A stretch of 64,000 bases of DNA from Cladopsammia gracilis. Lineage: Eukaryota > Cnidaria > Anthozoa > Scleractinia > Dendrophylliidae. A model generated the notes under the pieces. That model worked only from the letters and a program-made list of their open reading frames with translations. It made no database searches and was not told where the DNA came from. The translations under genes were made by a program, and so were the position numbers. This document shows, one piece after another, positions 33,575 to 44,345 of the stretch; position 1 is the stretch's first letter, and each line of letters starts with the position of its first letter. The DNA is taken from assembly GCA_022457155.1 (NCBI GenBank), contig JAJGOT010000236.1, positions 804,001 through 868,000 of the forward strand. Direction: 5' to 3'.

Positions 33575-34730
33575 AATGCTCAGCAATATTAATAATCATT
33601 TTGTAAATATTCCTTTGGTGGATTGAACATTAAATTGATTTATTATCTCTGACTGGTCAGTTAAATTGTACGTAATGAGCGAACAAAGTCAATGTCAACT
33701 GAAATCGATCGATGTTAATATCATATCGGTCCAATGTTTGTAGCTTCAGTTGCAGTCATTGTAGTGGATATGGCAAGGAAGATCTTTAAAGTGAACGATT
33801 TAAAATTCTATTTTCAGCAAACAGACAAAGCAGATATTGCATGAAAGCAGATAAAATATTGTATATAAGCAGAAACCCATATGCAGATAAAGTATTGTAT
33901 AAAATGTATTGTATGAAAGCAGATAATTGTATGGCTGACAGAGGCATTGCTCAATAGCTTTTATTTTGAATGGTTGCTTGTTTCCTTGCTTTGGTTATTT
34001 CGGGCAACCAGTACTCTCCCTTAATACTATTACTTACTGTAAATTTATATAAATGAATATAGAGTACAAAATAAAGTTGTTGTTATTGTTATTATTTCCA
34101 TGCATGAAATCAGAAAACAGTTACAAGTTTTCGAGGTTTTTTTTTCGGTTTGCTGGGATATAAAGGCTGTCGACGTACTACCAGATGGCACAAACATTTG
34201 TACATAGAACAACTGAATGTCAACTCGAAAAGAGCTCCAGTTACCTTGTAAAATTAAAATTAAATCAAATTGTAAATACTTTTTTTTGCCGTCGTATACA
34301 TAATTAATAAGTCAATTCAACATGAAATTGGTATTGTTTTTATCGGACAATGTTAAAATAAATATGTTAAACATGAATACAGTATCTTAAAACGCCTAAG
34401 TTGCAATTTTAACAGTTTTAATTCATAAGGTATTTTTGTTTTGTAGAAAATTGAGAACCAAACTGATGTCAGACTTTAAAAACTGATTTGTTTTTTCTGA
34501 AAGATCTCGATTCCGTGAGGTCAGAAATGAAATTCTTACTTTTCGGTATCTCCAAAACACAACGCTTAGCCGGTAAATCCGGAAAAAAATTAGAGATACC
34601 AGTTGAAATTATGTACTGTTCAGCTGACTGTTATATAAACCGGTGAGATGCAAGGATTTCTGCCGCTACGGAAAAAGTCATATTTCATCACTTGTAAAGA
34701 TGTAAGAGTGAAGATATAAACATTTTCAAG
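33575..34730 (+). repeat. 3' flank of copy 8
   Basis: First 200 bp match the flank of copy 1. A short GCAGATAAAGTATTGTAT-type microrepeat occurs at about 33840-33925. AATAAA hexamers occur at about 34073 and 34360. About 34430-34560 resembles the 14300-14490 block. No gene. Confidence 0.5.
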
Positions 34731-34733
34731 TTA

Positions 34734-35011
34734 GGGACGGACCATTTAATTTTTGTGGGGGGGGGGGGGGGGGTGGGGGGGTTGGAGGGGGGTTGGAGGG
34801 GGGGGGAGGGTTGGGCAATTTCTTCTGAGCATGAATTTTTTCTTTCAGCGTCACTAGAATTTTTTTTACCTTAATGCTTGAATTTTTTTTTCACGTGCTT
34901 TCTTGTGCACGATTTTTTTTCTCTTAAATTTCCTCTGCAGGAATTTTTTTGGGGTAATTGCCCAACCCCCCCCCCCCCCCCCCCCCCCACAAAAATTAAA
35001 TGGTCCGTCCC
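34734..35011. mobile_element. 278-bp MITE with TTA duplication (PIF/Harbinger-like)
   Basis: TTA at 34731-34733 and 35012-35014. Inverted ends GGGACGGACCATTTAATTTT and its complement, followed inward by long G and C runs (34758-34805, 34966-34988). No coding capacity. Confidence 0.8.
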
Positions 35012-35120
35012 TTAGCCACCACGTTATCCCGCTGGGATAGGGTTTAGGGATAGAGGCATTGTTCAAGTGATATATCAATTGTATCGTTCGCCAATCACAG
35101 ACAGCTACGATCCTGCTCCA

Positions 35121-35716
35121 GGGGGTCTTAACTTTGAATCATATGAACCTGTAGTAATTTCAATGTACAAAGCACCTATCAGACCACAGGGGTCTTAACT
35201 TTGAATCATATAAACCTGTAGTAATTTGAATGTACAAAGCACCTATCAGACCACAGGGGTCTTAACTTTGAATCATATAAACCTGTAGTAATTTGAATGT
35301 ACAAAGCACCTATCAGACCACAGGGGTCTTAACTTTGAATCATATGAACCTGTAGTAATATCAATGTACAAAGCACCTATCAGACCACAGGGGTCTTAAC
35401 TTTGAATCATATAAACCTGTAGTAATTTCAATGTACAAAGCACCTATCAGACCACAGGGGTCTTAACTTTGAATCATATAAACCTGTAGTAATTTCAATG
35501 TACAAAGCACCTCTCAGACCACAGAGATCTTAACTTTGAATCATATAAACCTGTAGTAATATCAATGTACAAAGCACCTATCAGACCACAGGGGTCTTAA
35601 CTTTGAATCATATGAACCTGTAGTAATTTCAGTGTACAAAGCACCTATCAGACCACAGGGGGCCTTAACTTTGAATCATATAAACCTGTAGTAATTTGAA
35701 TGTACAAAGCAACTAC
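35121..35716. repeat. 67-bp tandem array, nine units
   Basis: GTCTTAACTTTGAATCATAT recurs at 35125, 35192, 35259, 35326, 35393, 35460, 35527, 35594 and 35661 (last two variants). The unit includes GTACAAAGCACCTATCAGACC. Few differences between units, so recent amplification. Confidence 0.95.
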
Positions 35717-36190
35717 CAGCGCAAAATAATGTATTACATCGAAATTTTGATGCAAAGGACAAAATTTACGTGTTTTTGGACTTGTACGAAATATGGGCGA
35801 GTAGGGATGAGTGGTCGCTTACCAGAGGTTAAAAACGATAGAACCATGTTTGCCCTCATGAAATGTCAAACGAGCTTAACGGTGTTGGTGTGTAATCGAA
35901 ACATCTTCGATCTTCCTCGGAAATATTTGGACATCTTCGGCAATCTACGGAAATTATCGGAAGATGATCGGAAACGTCCGTACAACCAGTACGGACGTTT
36001 CGGAGAATTTTCGAAAATCTTCGGGAATCTTGGGAAATCTTCGGAAAGTTGCATAAACTTCGTGACTAGTGTCGTTTATACAATGAGCAAAATAATGCAT
36101 GGCTGTTTGGAGATACAGTCGGAACTTCCTGTTAGCGACCACCCAGAATACAAAGCCAAGGTCATCGCTTACGGGAGGTCAGGCCACAGA
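35657..36190. repeat. Dispersed repeat, inverted relative at 60895-61066
   Basis: The last 67-bp unit and the following sequence (GGTCGCTTACCAGAGGTTAAAAAC at about 35812) recur in reverse at about 60900-61055. About 35900-36050 contains many TTCGGAAAT-like words and a perfect inverted pair (GAAACGTCCGTAC / GTACGGACGTTTC). A frame of up to 177 codons crosses it but is repeat-derived. Confidence 0.55.
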
Positions 36191-36727
36191 GGGTGGGTAG
36201 TCCCGCACTTGTCCAAACGATGTCTGTGATTCGCTAAGAAATTTGATTTTACCTCATTTACGTCATTCGTGCTCCGCTTTCTACAGATAGAGCCGAATCT
36301 ACGGTGTACGAATTACGCGCTGGCGTCAACATTGGAGCGTTGTTGCTGTGTTGTTTCCAGGCAACTTTTTTTTTTATAAATAAAAAAACCGAAACTGAGG
36401 CACGCTTGTATGATTCCGCACGACAAATTAATAACCTCCCTTCTCTATGAAAAATCTAGTCCCAGAGTCCGCGCTATTTAGGTAAGCGGAGAGAGAACGC
36501 TCTTACATGCGCGCTGTAGGAACGAGATTGGCATGTATACTGATACGGCGCACTTATGCGGCGACAAATGTCACTCAAAGAAATTGTCCGAGGCAAGCGA
36601 TATACACGTCTACGCCTCTACGGGTGGTTGCGTGGAAGCCGTAGTTTGTGTATGGCACCTTAATTTGTTATAGGGCAGGGATCCGGAAGGGCGGGCCTCC
36701 CTATTTATTTTCACTCCTATTCCACAC

Positions 36728-36893
36728 AATAGGCGCTTTTGGGGGTACTCGAGAAGGGTTTTGGGGTAAGCGAGCGCGAAGCGCGAGGCACGCGAGGGAG
36801 GCCCTCCCCTTGAAAGCCTCGCGCTCCGCCCTCGCGCTCCGCCCTCGCGCGCTCCCCCAAAACCCGCTCGGGCACCCCCAAAAACGCCTATTG
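36728..36893. mobile_element. GC-rich foldback element
   Basis: AATAGGCGCTTTTGGGGGTA and its counterpart CACCCCCAAAAACGCCTATT form inverted ends; the inside is extremely GC-rich with CTCGCGCTCCGCC repeated. 36230-36727 holds no gene I can see. Confidence 0.65.
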
Positions 36894-37118
36894 TACAGGT
36901 TATTTTATTCCTGAACCCTCCCCTTATTTACTCTGCCCCCCACCCCTTCCCTCTCCTTTACCATGGAGTCTGAATCCTCCACTCAAATTATAGCTTTCTG
37001 TTATAATTATGACATCATATTTGTTGTGTCATAATTGCGCGTTCTTGTGCGAGATGCAATGTCAAAGTTTTTTTCGACCGATCGAAATAAAATTTCCTTG
37101 AGAAAGCAAACACACTAT

Positions 37119-37479
37119 ATGGGGAACGGCTGTTCTTGCAGTAAAACTTCAATTCTTTCCTGCATGGAAACTAAAGGAAACAAAAGCGAAAAGGAAAAGA
37201 AACAAAAACAGCAAAACGAATGCAAACATAGCGAAACGAAGATAGGAACTTTAAAAGAGGCCGTGAAAAACAGTGTAGATATCGATCCATGTGAAGAAGA
37301 AGAAGACAAAACAGCCATCCAAAAAATCAAGGAGGTCAAAGTGCTACCTCCAATTCGCAACAAGGCGAGCAGTGTGCCTCACATCTCATATACGCCCAAC
37401 AGGGTTTGGGGAGGAAGCGTAACTTCGTATTTAGACACAACCCGGCGTAATGCAATTATCGACGAGGATATCATCACAG
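37119..37479 (+). CDS. Predicted exon 1 of a myristoylated-type protein (180 aa total)
   Basis: ATG at 37119 opens MGNGCSCSKTS: Gly2 followed by Cys5 and Cys7 is a textbook N-myristoylation plus palmitoylation start, so the protein is probably attached to the inner face of a membrane. A Lys-rich stretch (KSEKEKKQKQ, about residues 22-31) could add membrane affinity, then an acidic patch (CEEEED). After 120 codons and one extra base the sequence reads CACAG|GTATTC, a good splice donor. The matching acceptor at 41126|41127 restores the frame as Gly then SKRKERR. No family recognised. Intervening exons cannot be excluded. Confidence 0.6.
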
Positions 37480-37503
37480 GTATTCAGACGTATATTTTAG
37501 AGT

Positions 37504-37886
37504 CCACCGCGGTCAAACGTCCGAGGCGTTTTTCGTTTTATTTAGTGGGATTTTATTGAATATTAAATGGGAATATGTGCAAGGATGTATAAAAAAATAG
37601 TTAACGAAACTATCTTTTAATTTTTCTCAAAATAATAAGCTTCTTTCCGTTGAAAACTGACCAAAACTCTTTGCGCATGATCAAAATTATGTTGGCAAAT
37701 GGCGCCGACAATTCTGCAGTTCACAGTTCTTAAAAAAACGCTTAGAACTTTTTTGGTAAACTGTCAAAACGTTTGGTAAATTGACAGTGTATTGGCAATA
37801 TATTAAACTTTAAACAGTGAAAATGACAACCTTACCTTTTAAGTACTTTGCTTAACTTTTGCAAATTTCTCTCGTTTGACCGCGGT
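37504..37886. mobile_element. 383-bp TIR element with 13-bp direct flank repeats
   Basis: TATATTTTAGAGT occurs at 37491-37503 and again at 37887-37899, exactly flanking the element. Ends are inverted: ACCGCGGTCAAACG (after two extra C at the left) and CGTTTGACCGCGGT. Part of the element (37745-37886) recurs inverted at about 43605-43735. It lies 24 bp behind the splice donor of exon 1. Confidence 0.75.
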
Positions 37887-37912
37887 TATATTTTAGAGTG
37901 ATCAGCATCAAA

Positions 37913-38085
37913 TAGGCCATTTCCGAGTTATGCTGTGCCTCATTGTCAAAGCGAGGCTAGGTGCACAACCTTTCATATGGAAATGAGTTTTTATTCCAAT
38001 GCAAATAAAACTCATTTCCATATGAAAGGTTGTGCACCTAGCCTCGCTTTGACAATGAGGCATAGCGTAACTCAGAAATGGCCTA
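37913..38085. mobile_element. 173-bp foldback MITE with empty site in the same window
   Basis: Almost a complete hairpin: TAGGCCATTTCCGAGTTATG... pairs with ...CAGAAATGGCCTA over about 80 bp per arm. The related repeat at 39511-39530 reads ATCAAATTTCTCC, which is the uninserted version of ATCAAA|element|TTTCTCC. Confidence 0.85.
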
Positions 38086-38304
38086 TTTCTCCTTGTAATA
38101 TTAATGCCTTATCAATCAAAAAGGTCATGAGAATTAAGGACATGATCACACAAGATGAGTTCTCTTAATATCCAAATAATTTCTCCCCACTACTTCTTTA
38201 GAAAATGTATAGGACTATAAATGAGAATTTAAATTTTGATGTTAGGGCTTAAAGGGTTAACTAAAACTACGTGAAAGCTAATACAGTTTAATACAGTATT
38301 AGAC

Positions 38305-38800
38305 ATGTTACTCCACCGTTATGTCACAAGGGCGGTAGTAGGGAACGACACACGACCTTCAACAGGTGTTGAGCAACAGGATTTGCCCAAACACTACTTC
38401 AAGATCCCCTACATCGGGCATTTTTCGGGTGTTGCACAACAAAGGGTGCGCAAACTAATCAATCGATTCTGTAAACCCATTGACATAAAATTTGTTTTTT
38501 TTACCTATAAAATTAAGAACTTGTTCAACGTGAAAGATTATCTTTCTGACAGGCTCCGTACGCGCATCGTTTACAAATTTTCTTGTGCAAGTCTTCTTGT
38601 GCAGATCTTCTCACGTTTATAAGCATTTGCAGGCTTCAGAGTCGTACCGTACTTCTTGTAACTTAGACTGTTTCAAGATCTTAGACTCTGCGCCGACCAA
38701 ATACCAAGTTAAGCTTAAGGAGTCTATGTACATCAAGTGGGAAAAGCCCGACCTTAATCCGCAACAGGTCAAGCATATCAATTTGACGCTTTCCCTATAG
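38305..38800 (+). mobile_element. Penelope-like retroelement relic (linker and GIY-YIG tail)
   Basis: Two overlapping frames. The first gives HYFKIPYIGHFSGVAQQRVR and LFNVKDYLSDRLRTRIVYKFSC, typical of the region between reverse transcriptase and endonuclease. The second gives HLQASESYRTSCNLDCFKIL and IKWEKPDLNPQQVKHINLTL, typical of the end of the GIY-YIG region. The catalytic GIY-YIG core between them is missing and the frame shifts there. A likely 3' end with GTACCGTCGAAACATG is at about 39390. Assignment rests on recalled family features. Confidence 0.65.
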
Positions 38801-38869
38801 TTGCACGCGCACGCGCATTCTTTTAATTCCGTTAACTTCGAAATTTATCTAGCGTATTGTTAAGTAGCG

Positions 38870-39300
38870 TTTTTACCACACTTGCCAGTAATCTCGCAAT
38901 CTGATTGGTCGTTGCCAGTGGTAAATGAGAGTGCAGACAACGGTGCTGACGCTAACATCACGCAATGCCTAAAAAAGCGCGCGCTTGAAAAAAATAAACC
39001 AATCAGATTGCGAGAAAGTTATAGACAACGCTTGCTCTTTCTTAGCTGTCGCGTTTTGTAAAGAAATTTCGATTTTTCCTTGTATATTTTTTCTAAATAT
39101 TGTGGTAAAAAACAGATTTCCACCGGTTTTCCGTGGTGTGGACTCTTATTTACCACGATTTGCGTCATCACATGGTCAAAATTTGTTGCTGACTCACTCG
39201 GCTGCGCCTCGTGAGTCCACAACATTTTGACCATGTGATGACGCAAATCGTGGTAAATAAGAGTCCACACCACGGAAAACCGGTGGAAATTTGCTAAATT
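38870..39300. mobile_element. 430-bp double-hairpin repeat, copy 1
   Basis: TTTACCACACTTGCC... to ...GTGGAAATTTGC. Two nested palindromes: CGCAATCTGATTGGT / ACCAATCAGATTGCG at about 38895 and 39000, and a long one at 39120-39287 (CCACCGGTTTTCCGTGGTGT and its complement). A second copy lies at about 48857-49258. It interrupts the retroelement relic. Confidence 0.8.
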
Positions 39301-39500
39301 GCTTTCAAACGCAATTCGACGTATGATTTGCAACAGGCACGTTTTAAATCACTGTAAACTTTCATAACCGTCACACTGACGATGACGGATGTACCGTCGA
39401 AACATGTTTGTGAAAATGATTAAAAAAGTCTTATTATTTTTGAAAATTAATACAGTTTGAGTTTTTCGGTTCTCATAACTGAATATTTCAGCAGCAGAAA

Positions 39501-39690
39501 ATTTTAGTGATCAGCATCAAATTTCTCCTTGCATAATATCAATGCTTTATCAATCAGAGAGGTCAGAAGAATTAAGGATATGATCACCCAAGATGAATTC
39601 TCAAGATATTTGAACAACTTCTCCTCACTACTACTGCAGTAAAGGAGAATTTGTATTTTAATATTGGGAATTAAAGGGTTAAGGAAAGGC
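39501..39690 (-). repeat. Dispersed repeat (relative of 3361-3550)
   Basis: Reverse complement of the first part of the GPCR 5' flank at 3361 and 31521; also related to 37891-38260. Confidence 0.6.
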
Positions 39691-39774
39691 ATCTTATCCC
39701 CAGAATTTACCAGCTGCTTTCTCCTTTCCGAAAATCCTAGCTAACTTTATTTCGTACCCAAAACGACATTTTTC

Positions 39775-39965
39775 ATCCCTTCTGAAAACAAAAGGCGCTA
39801 AATTCTCCGATGTTACGAAAGTTTGAGGCGACATTTTACTTACGAAAGCCGAACAGCTTCCGAACATCTTCCGAACATTTTCCAAACACTTTTATCCCTT
39901 CTGAAAACAAAAGACGTTAAATTTTTCCGATGTTACGAAAGTTTGAGGCGACATTTTACTAAAGA
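39775..39965. repeat. Direct duplication of about 70 bp
   Basis: CCTTCTGAAAACAAAAG... CGATGTTACGAAAGTTTGAG occurs at about 39778-39845 and about 39897-39965. Confidence 0.8.
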
Positions 39966-40372
39966 AAACTCGTATCTATTACGAATTTTTTCGATGACTA
40001 CAGCGGCCTTCTGAACCGGACTCCCCCCCCCCCCCCCCCCCATCATGGTTCATAAAAATAACAAAATAAAATAATTTTAAACGTAGTTGTTTCACTTTCA
40101 CCAATTGACTGATTGTCAAGTTTTTGACTTAACAAACGCTTTTCGACTCTCAGGAATGCCGGAAATGGCGTTTTTGAGGGTAAAATCGGAAAAATTTTCC
40201 GGGGGACATGCACCCGTACACTCCGTTTAAGAAATTCCTGGATCCGCCCCTGATAAATTTCTATTTGGTGTTTTGTATTTTCTATGACACCGTTTCTGCA
40301 ATTAGGGGCCTCAAATAAGTCGAATGCACTCTATTTACCTAAGATTACTACGTGTATTATAGTTATACTTTT

Positions 40373-40656
40373 GAACAGTTTTAATTTGAGTGTCAAAAGT
40401 TATTACACAATTGCTTTGGTTTTGCATTGCTACGCTTTGTGATTGGCTAAAAAATCTCGCGCCACTTTCTCGACCAATCAGAAGTAAAACCAAAACCAAT
40501 CGTAACTTGCTCGCACGCGTTTTCCCGCGCTTGGCGCCGCCGACATGTAATTGCTTCGAGCTCTGATTGGTTCATTGGATTGTTTATGACTGCTGTGATT
40601 GGTCAGAGTAATTACTTTGGTTTTGGTTTTACGACACTCAATTGAAAACTGCTCTA
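40373..40656. mobile_element. 284-bp TIR element, relative at 61904-62083
   Basis: Imperfect inverted ends (GAACAGTTTTAATTTGAGTGTC and GACACTCAATTGAAAACTGC). The internal string TTTTCCCGCGCTTGGCGCCG and the right end recur at 61904-62083. Confidence 0.7.
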
Positions 40657-41126
40657 TTATATTTAACAATTAGATTATGAGCTCGAGATTTCTATCGCGT
40701 GATAGTTGACGAAACGCAAAGTTCAGCGTAACTTAATATGAATCCTCAAAGAAAACTCCAATCAGCAAATAACCAGCACAAAGAATATACTAAACATGAA
40801 CTAATTTAAACTTACAGCGTTCAGTGTTCGGCGTTCAGCGTTCAGTAAGCGGCTTGCCCGTAGATTTGCTTCCGCTTGTTTTTTAAGATGGCGAACTCCT
40901 ACGGTTTAGTCACGTGTTAAGGTCACGTCCCTTGTATCCTTCGTGCCAGTCTACACCGAGCGCAGAGCGCAGAGTAGCTTCTATTTATTGAACAGCAATT
41001 TCTAATGGTACTGTTTTTATATGTTTTGCAAAAATATCTATATATTAAATTGGGTATTTTTCTTGAATTTTGATGTTGGCCATTTTTTGGAGTGAAAGGG
41101 AATGATGTGCATGGATTTAATCACAG

Positions 41127-41308
41127 GCAGCAAGAGAAAAGAACGAAGACTGAGTTCAATAACACACCACAAGCTGCGAAGAGAGAGCAAATCTGGCCAG
41201 TTGGTTAGCTGGGAAACGCAGGTTACAGTATTGAGTGAGGTGGACGATGAGCCAGTTAGTCAAATAGAAAAGGCAGCTATGGAAAAAAGACGCCACACAC
41301 AGTTTTAG
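41127..41308 (+). CDS. Predicted last exon of the myristoylated-type protein
   Basis: Acceptor TTTAATCACAG|GCAGC. Joined to the single leftover base of exon 1 it reads Gly and then SKRKERRLSSITHHKLRRES... to KRRHTQF, stop 41306-41308: 59 further residues, 180 in total. The exon is basic (KRKERR, KLRR) with a Ser-rich start and an acidic EVDDEP patch. AATAAA lies at about 41477. The frame fit of both exons supports the model; the pyrimidine tract is weak. Confidence 0.55.
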
Positions 41309-41837
41309 AAGAAATTCCGAGGTGGTAGGTAGTTACAAGGGTGTACCTAGGAGAGGGTTCCAGGGGTTCTGGAGCCCCCCCACCCCACCCCTTCTCTCAG
41401 TAGTTTAATAAGAAACAGAACCCTTACACTGAATCAAAGGCTCCTGTGAGGCATCTTGTAAATACGAAACACTCTAAATAAAAGATTCTGCACACCTTCG
41501 GATCCTCCCCTCTTCTAGGCGTTTAACTCCACCCACCCCCACCCCCTGCGTCCAACTCATCACCTTCGCCTCCCTCCAACGCCGTCCCCATGGGTAAGGC
41601 AGCTGACCATTACATTACATTTGCAGCCTATCGAGTGAAGTTTATCCCTTTATTGCTGCAACTCGTTCTACTGCTTTGCGTATTCACGAGTTAAGAATCG
41701 AGTAAGGAGGAGACTATTTCAATATGAAAACGTGAAACGGGAAGTTGATGCTATTTTACGTAGATGACACTTTTCTTCAAGAAAATGTTTCCTTCCTGAA
41801 CGTGACATGAACATGCGTTTTGAATGCCAGTGTAAAT

Positions 41838-42185
41838 AACCCCCCCGCCCCCCCCCCCCCCCCTCCAGGGGGCGGTACTCCTTTAATATACGGAGATGCT
41901 CCGCCCGAAAAGGGTACTGTTTTGAGGCTGAAGATATATGAAAGGGTCGGAATTTCACGAAGTATATGAAAGTGTAGGGAAAACACGAGTTGAAGTGTAA
42001 AAAAGGGTAGAGAAAACTGCCTTTTAAGTATTATAAAAAGCGCCTTTCAAAATATATCAAACAGACGCAAAGGTATATGAAAGGGGTACACTTCCGTCAA
42101 AAACGGTATATGAAAGGGTAAGGGTTTGGACCTTGGGGCGGAGCATTCCCCGTACAAAAATTTGTTGAGTACCCCCCCCCCCCGG
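41838..42185. repeat. C-run bounded repeat with TATATGAAAGGGT words
   Basis: Long C runs at both ends (41841-41862, 42173-42183) next to GGCGGTACTCC and GAGTACCCC in opposite orientation. Inside, TATATGAAAGGG occurs about five times with variations. Probably a mobile element; no gene. Confidence 0.55.
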
Positions 42186-42927
42186 GAACTAAGCTGTCTC
42201 GAGTGACTTATTTTGGACGACACTGAAAGGTTAACATATAAAGAGGCAACTGGAGTCTTCTTCTGTTGGCTGTGACTCACATTTTTCTTCACCCCTAAGA
42301 GGCACCAATTCTTTCTGACAAGTTGTTTGTGTATCACCTAAAAGCCGCTTCGTTTACAGTACCCGTTGAGGTGATCGGGAATACTAGCTTCGTCGAATAT
42401 TTGTGTCGAAAAAAACCCAAACCAAATAAGACTTTAGTTTTTCTATTCAGCATTCGTCGCCGCTTGTTTACCAATACCATTTCTATCAATACCAATCCGT
42501 AAATTTACATACATTACTCACGAACTTTACCGGTGTCTGTACGGTGATCGTGAATGTACCGAGCACTTTCTTGATCAATCAAAGCATTGAAATTTATGAG
42601 TTAAAAAATGAGTGGAGAACTGCTGGCGTTTCACTAAATTAATAAGTCACCACCCCTCCCTCCCCCCCCCCCTCCCCCTGTCCATTAAGACCCACCCCCT
42701 CAGAAGCTCTTGAAATAAATAAGCCTCTTGGCGGCTTAACAGAAGATTTACGGTAGTTAGGAAAGGTTTTGAGTCATGATTTAACGAATTTATATGTTGT
42801 CTTCCATGAATAGTTTTCATAAAAAAAAAACATTATTACCATCATGAATTATTACTATCGTTACTATTATTTTCATTATAATTTATATTTAGTTATTCTA
42901 AGAAATATTTATGTTTTGTCTATGCAG

Positions 42928-43125
42928 GTGCCAGTTTCTTCGGATTGAATTAGAAGATAAAAACTGAGTCTGCAAGTAGTATTTATAATGTAATTAGAGA
43001 GTTGGTTGTGTGCTATGATGAACGAATACCTGAAGGACTAGCAACATGTCTGACTAAGATTTTTCCGTGAATTAATTTAGTTGACTGTACCGTGTATGCA
43101 TGAAATCATTTTGTAATAAATTTGC
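42928..43125 (+). other. Possible 3' untranslated exon
   Basis: TTTTGTCTATGCAG|GTGCCAG resembles a splice acceptor, and GTAATAAATTT (AATAAA at 43115-43120) a poly(A) signal. Could be an alternative 3' end of the upstream gene; weak. Confidence 0.2.
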
Positions 43126-43369
43126 CGAAAAATTACTGGCATGGTTTGAACTTCTGACCCGTTGCGGAATACTGCTCCGAGGGGGCGGGTGCCCGGGAGA
43201 AAGCCGGAGGGGGGTGGGGGAAAATTACTATACCCTACGGTAAGTTGAGACTGGAATACAGCATTTTCCAGTTAATGGAAAACAGGACGAGACCATCTTA
43301 CAAAATGGTGGGGGAATAAGTCCAGCAAAGAACACGAGAACTTTGGAAGAAGCTCTTGATACAATCTGG

Positions 43370-43600
43370 TCCCTGGGAGCTTTCGCTTTCAAAATGGCGG
43401 GCCTTGCGTGGCACCCCCATTTTAAAAGCGGAGAAGGCCCTGGGAACGAGGTTGCTCTTGATATTAAGAGAATGGGCCTCATTCTCGTCCCCAAAGCCAT
43501 TTGGCCCTCTTAACCGCCGGAGCCTGAGTACGAGAGCCAAGGCTCCGGCGGTTAAGAGGGCCAAGCGGCTCTGGGGACGAGAATGAATGGGCCTCTGGAG
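43370..43600. mobile_element. Two adjacent foldback elements
   Basis: First: CCCTGGGAGCTTTCGCTTTC ... GGCCCTGGGAACGAGG (43370-43452). Second: a hairpin at about 43473-43592 whose arms contain CATTCTCGTCCCC and GGGGACGAGAATG plus GGCCCTCTTAACCGCCGGAG and its complement. Confidence 0.65.
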
Positions 43601-43604
43601 GCCT

Positions 43605-43735
43605 TAACCGCGGTCAAACGAGAGAAATTTGCAAAAAGTTAAGCAAGTAAGTTAAGGTTGTCATTTTCACTGTTTAAAGTTTAATATATTTCCAATACAC
43701 TGTCAATTTACCAAACGTTTTGAAAGTTTACAAAA
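43605..43735 (-). repeat. Inverted partial copy of element 37504-37886
   Basis: ACCGCGGTCAAACGAGAGAAATTTGC onward is the reverse complement of 37745-37886, ending in an A run at 43735. Confidence 0.75.
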
Positions 43736-44021
43736 AAAGATCATTTATTGTTTATTACTATCGCCATTATTTTTACAGCTAATTATCCATTGTTCATTAC
43801 TATCGCCTACTTATTATTTCTGTCACCCACGCCACAACTTCATTTTCGATATCCTGTATTGTGTAATATTTTCTCATTCCCTGATGATGCCGTGGATCGG
43901 CGAAAGCTCGGATGAAATAAATACAGTAGCTTGAGTCCTCATTTGATCCGTTCATCCACTGATTATAGAGAACCAAGAGCAGAGTGCGTATTTGCTTAGA
44001 ATATAATCTCATATGTCTCGC

Positions 44022-44136
44022 ACCGTATTTACTCGAATAAGCGCCGCCTCCGAATAAGCGTCGCCCCGAACAAACGCCGCATCAACAAGTCGAAAAAATT
44101 AATAAGCGCTGCGGTGCTTTTTCGAGTAAATACGGT
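44022..44136. mobile_element. 115-bp foldback MITE
   Basis: Inverted ends ACCGTATTTACTCGAA and TTCGAGTAAATACGGT; AATAAGCGCCGC-type words inside. Confidence 0.75.
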
Positions 44137-44209
44137 ATACATATAAAGAAGGAACTACACCCATATAGACTAGTTGTTTGACCAGCAGCAAGCACCTTTC
44201 CCTCTTAAG

Positions 44210-44345
44210 AAAATAACCCATTTAAGAACCTAAATAACCTAAATTCTCAGTAGACACCAAACTGATATGTAAGAACCTGTTTAGAACCGATTTTTTTTTT
44301 CTAACTTGGAAACTGTCTAGGTTCTTATTTAAACATGGGTTTTTA
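44210..44345. mobile_element. Foldback element touching the stop codon of the next gene
   Basis: AAAATAACCCATTTAAGAACCTA and TAGGTTCTTATTTAAACATGGGTTTTT are imperfect inverted ends. The right end meets 44343-44345, the stop of the minus-strand gene. Confidence 0.5.

Noticed and set aside
34745..35078. Long G and C runs as a telomere or G-quadruplex locus
   Set aside because: They are the inner edges of a TTA-flanked MITE; run length in assemblies is unreliable.
35121..35716. CRISPR-like array
   Set aside because: Units are contiguous with no unique spacers, in a eukaryotic context; it is a minisatellite.
36648..36914. 88-codon GC-rich frame
   Set aside because: Lies within a foldback element and reads through its palindrome.
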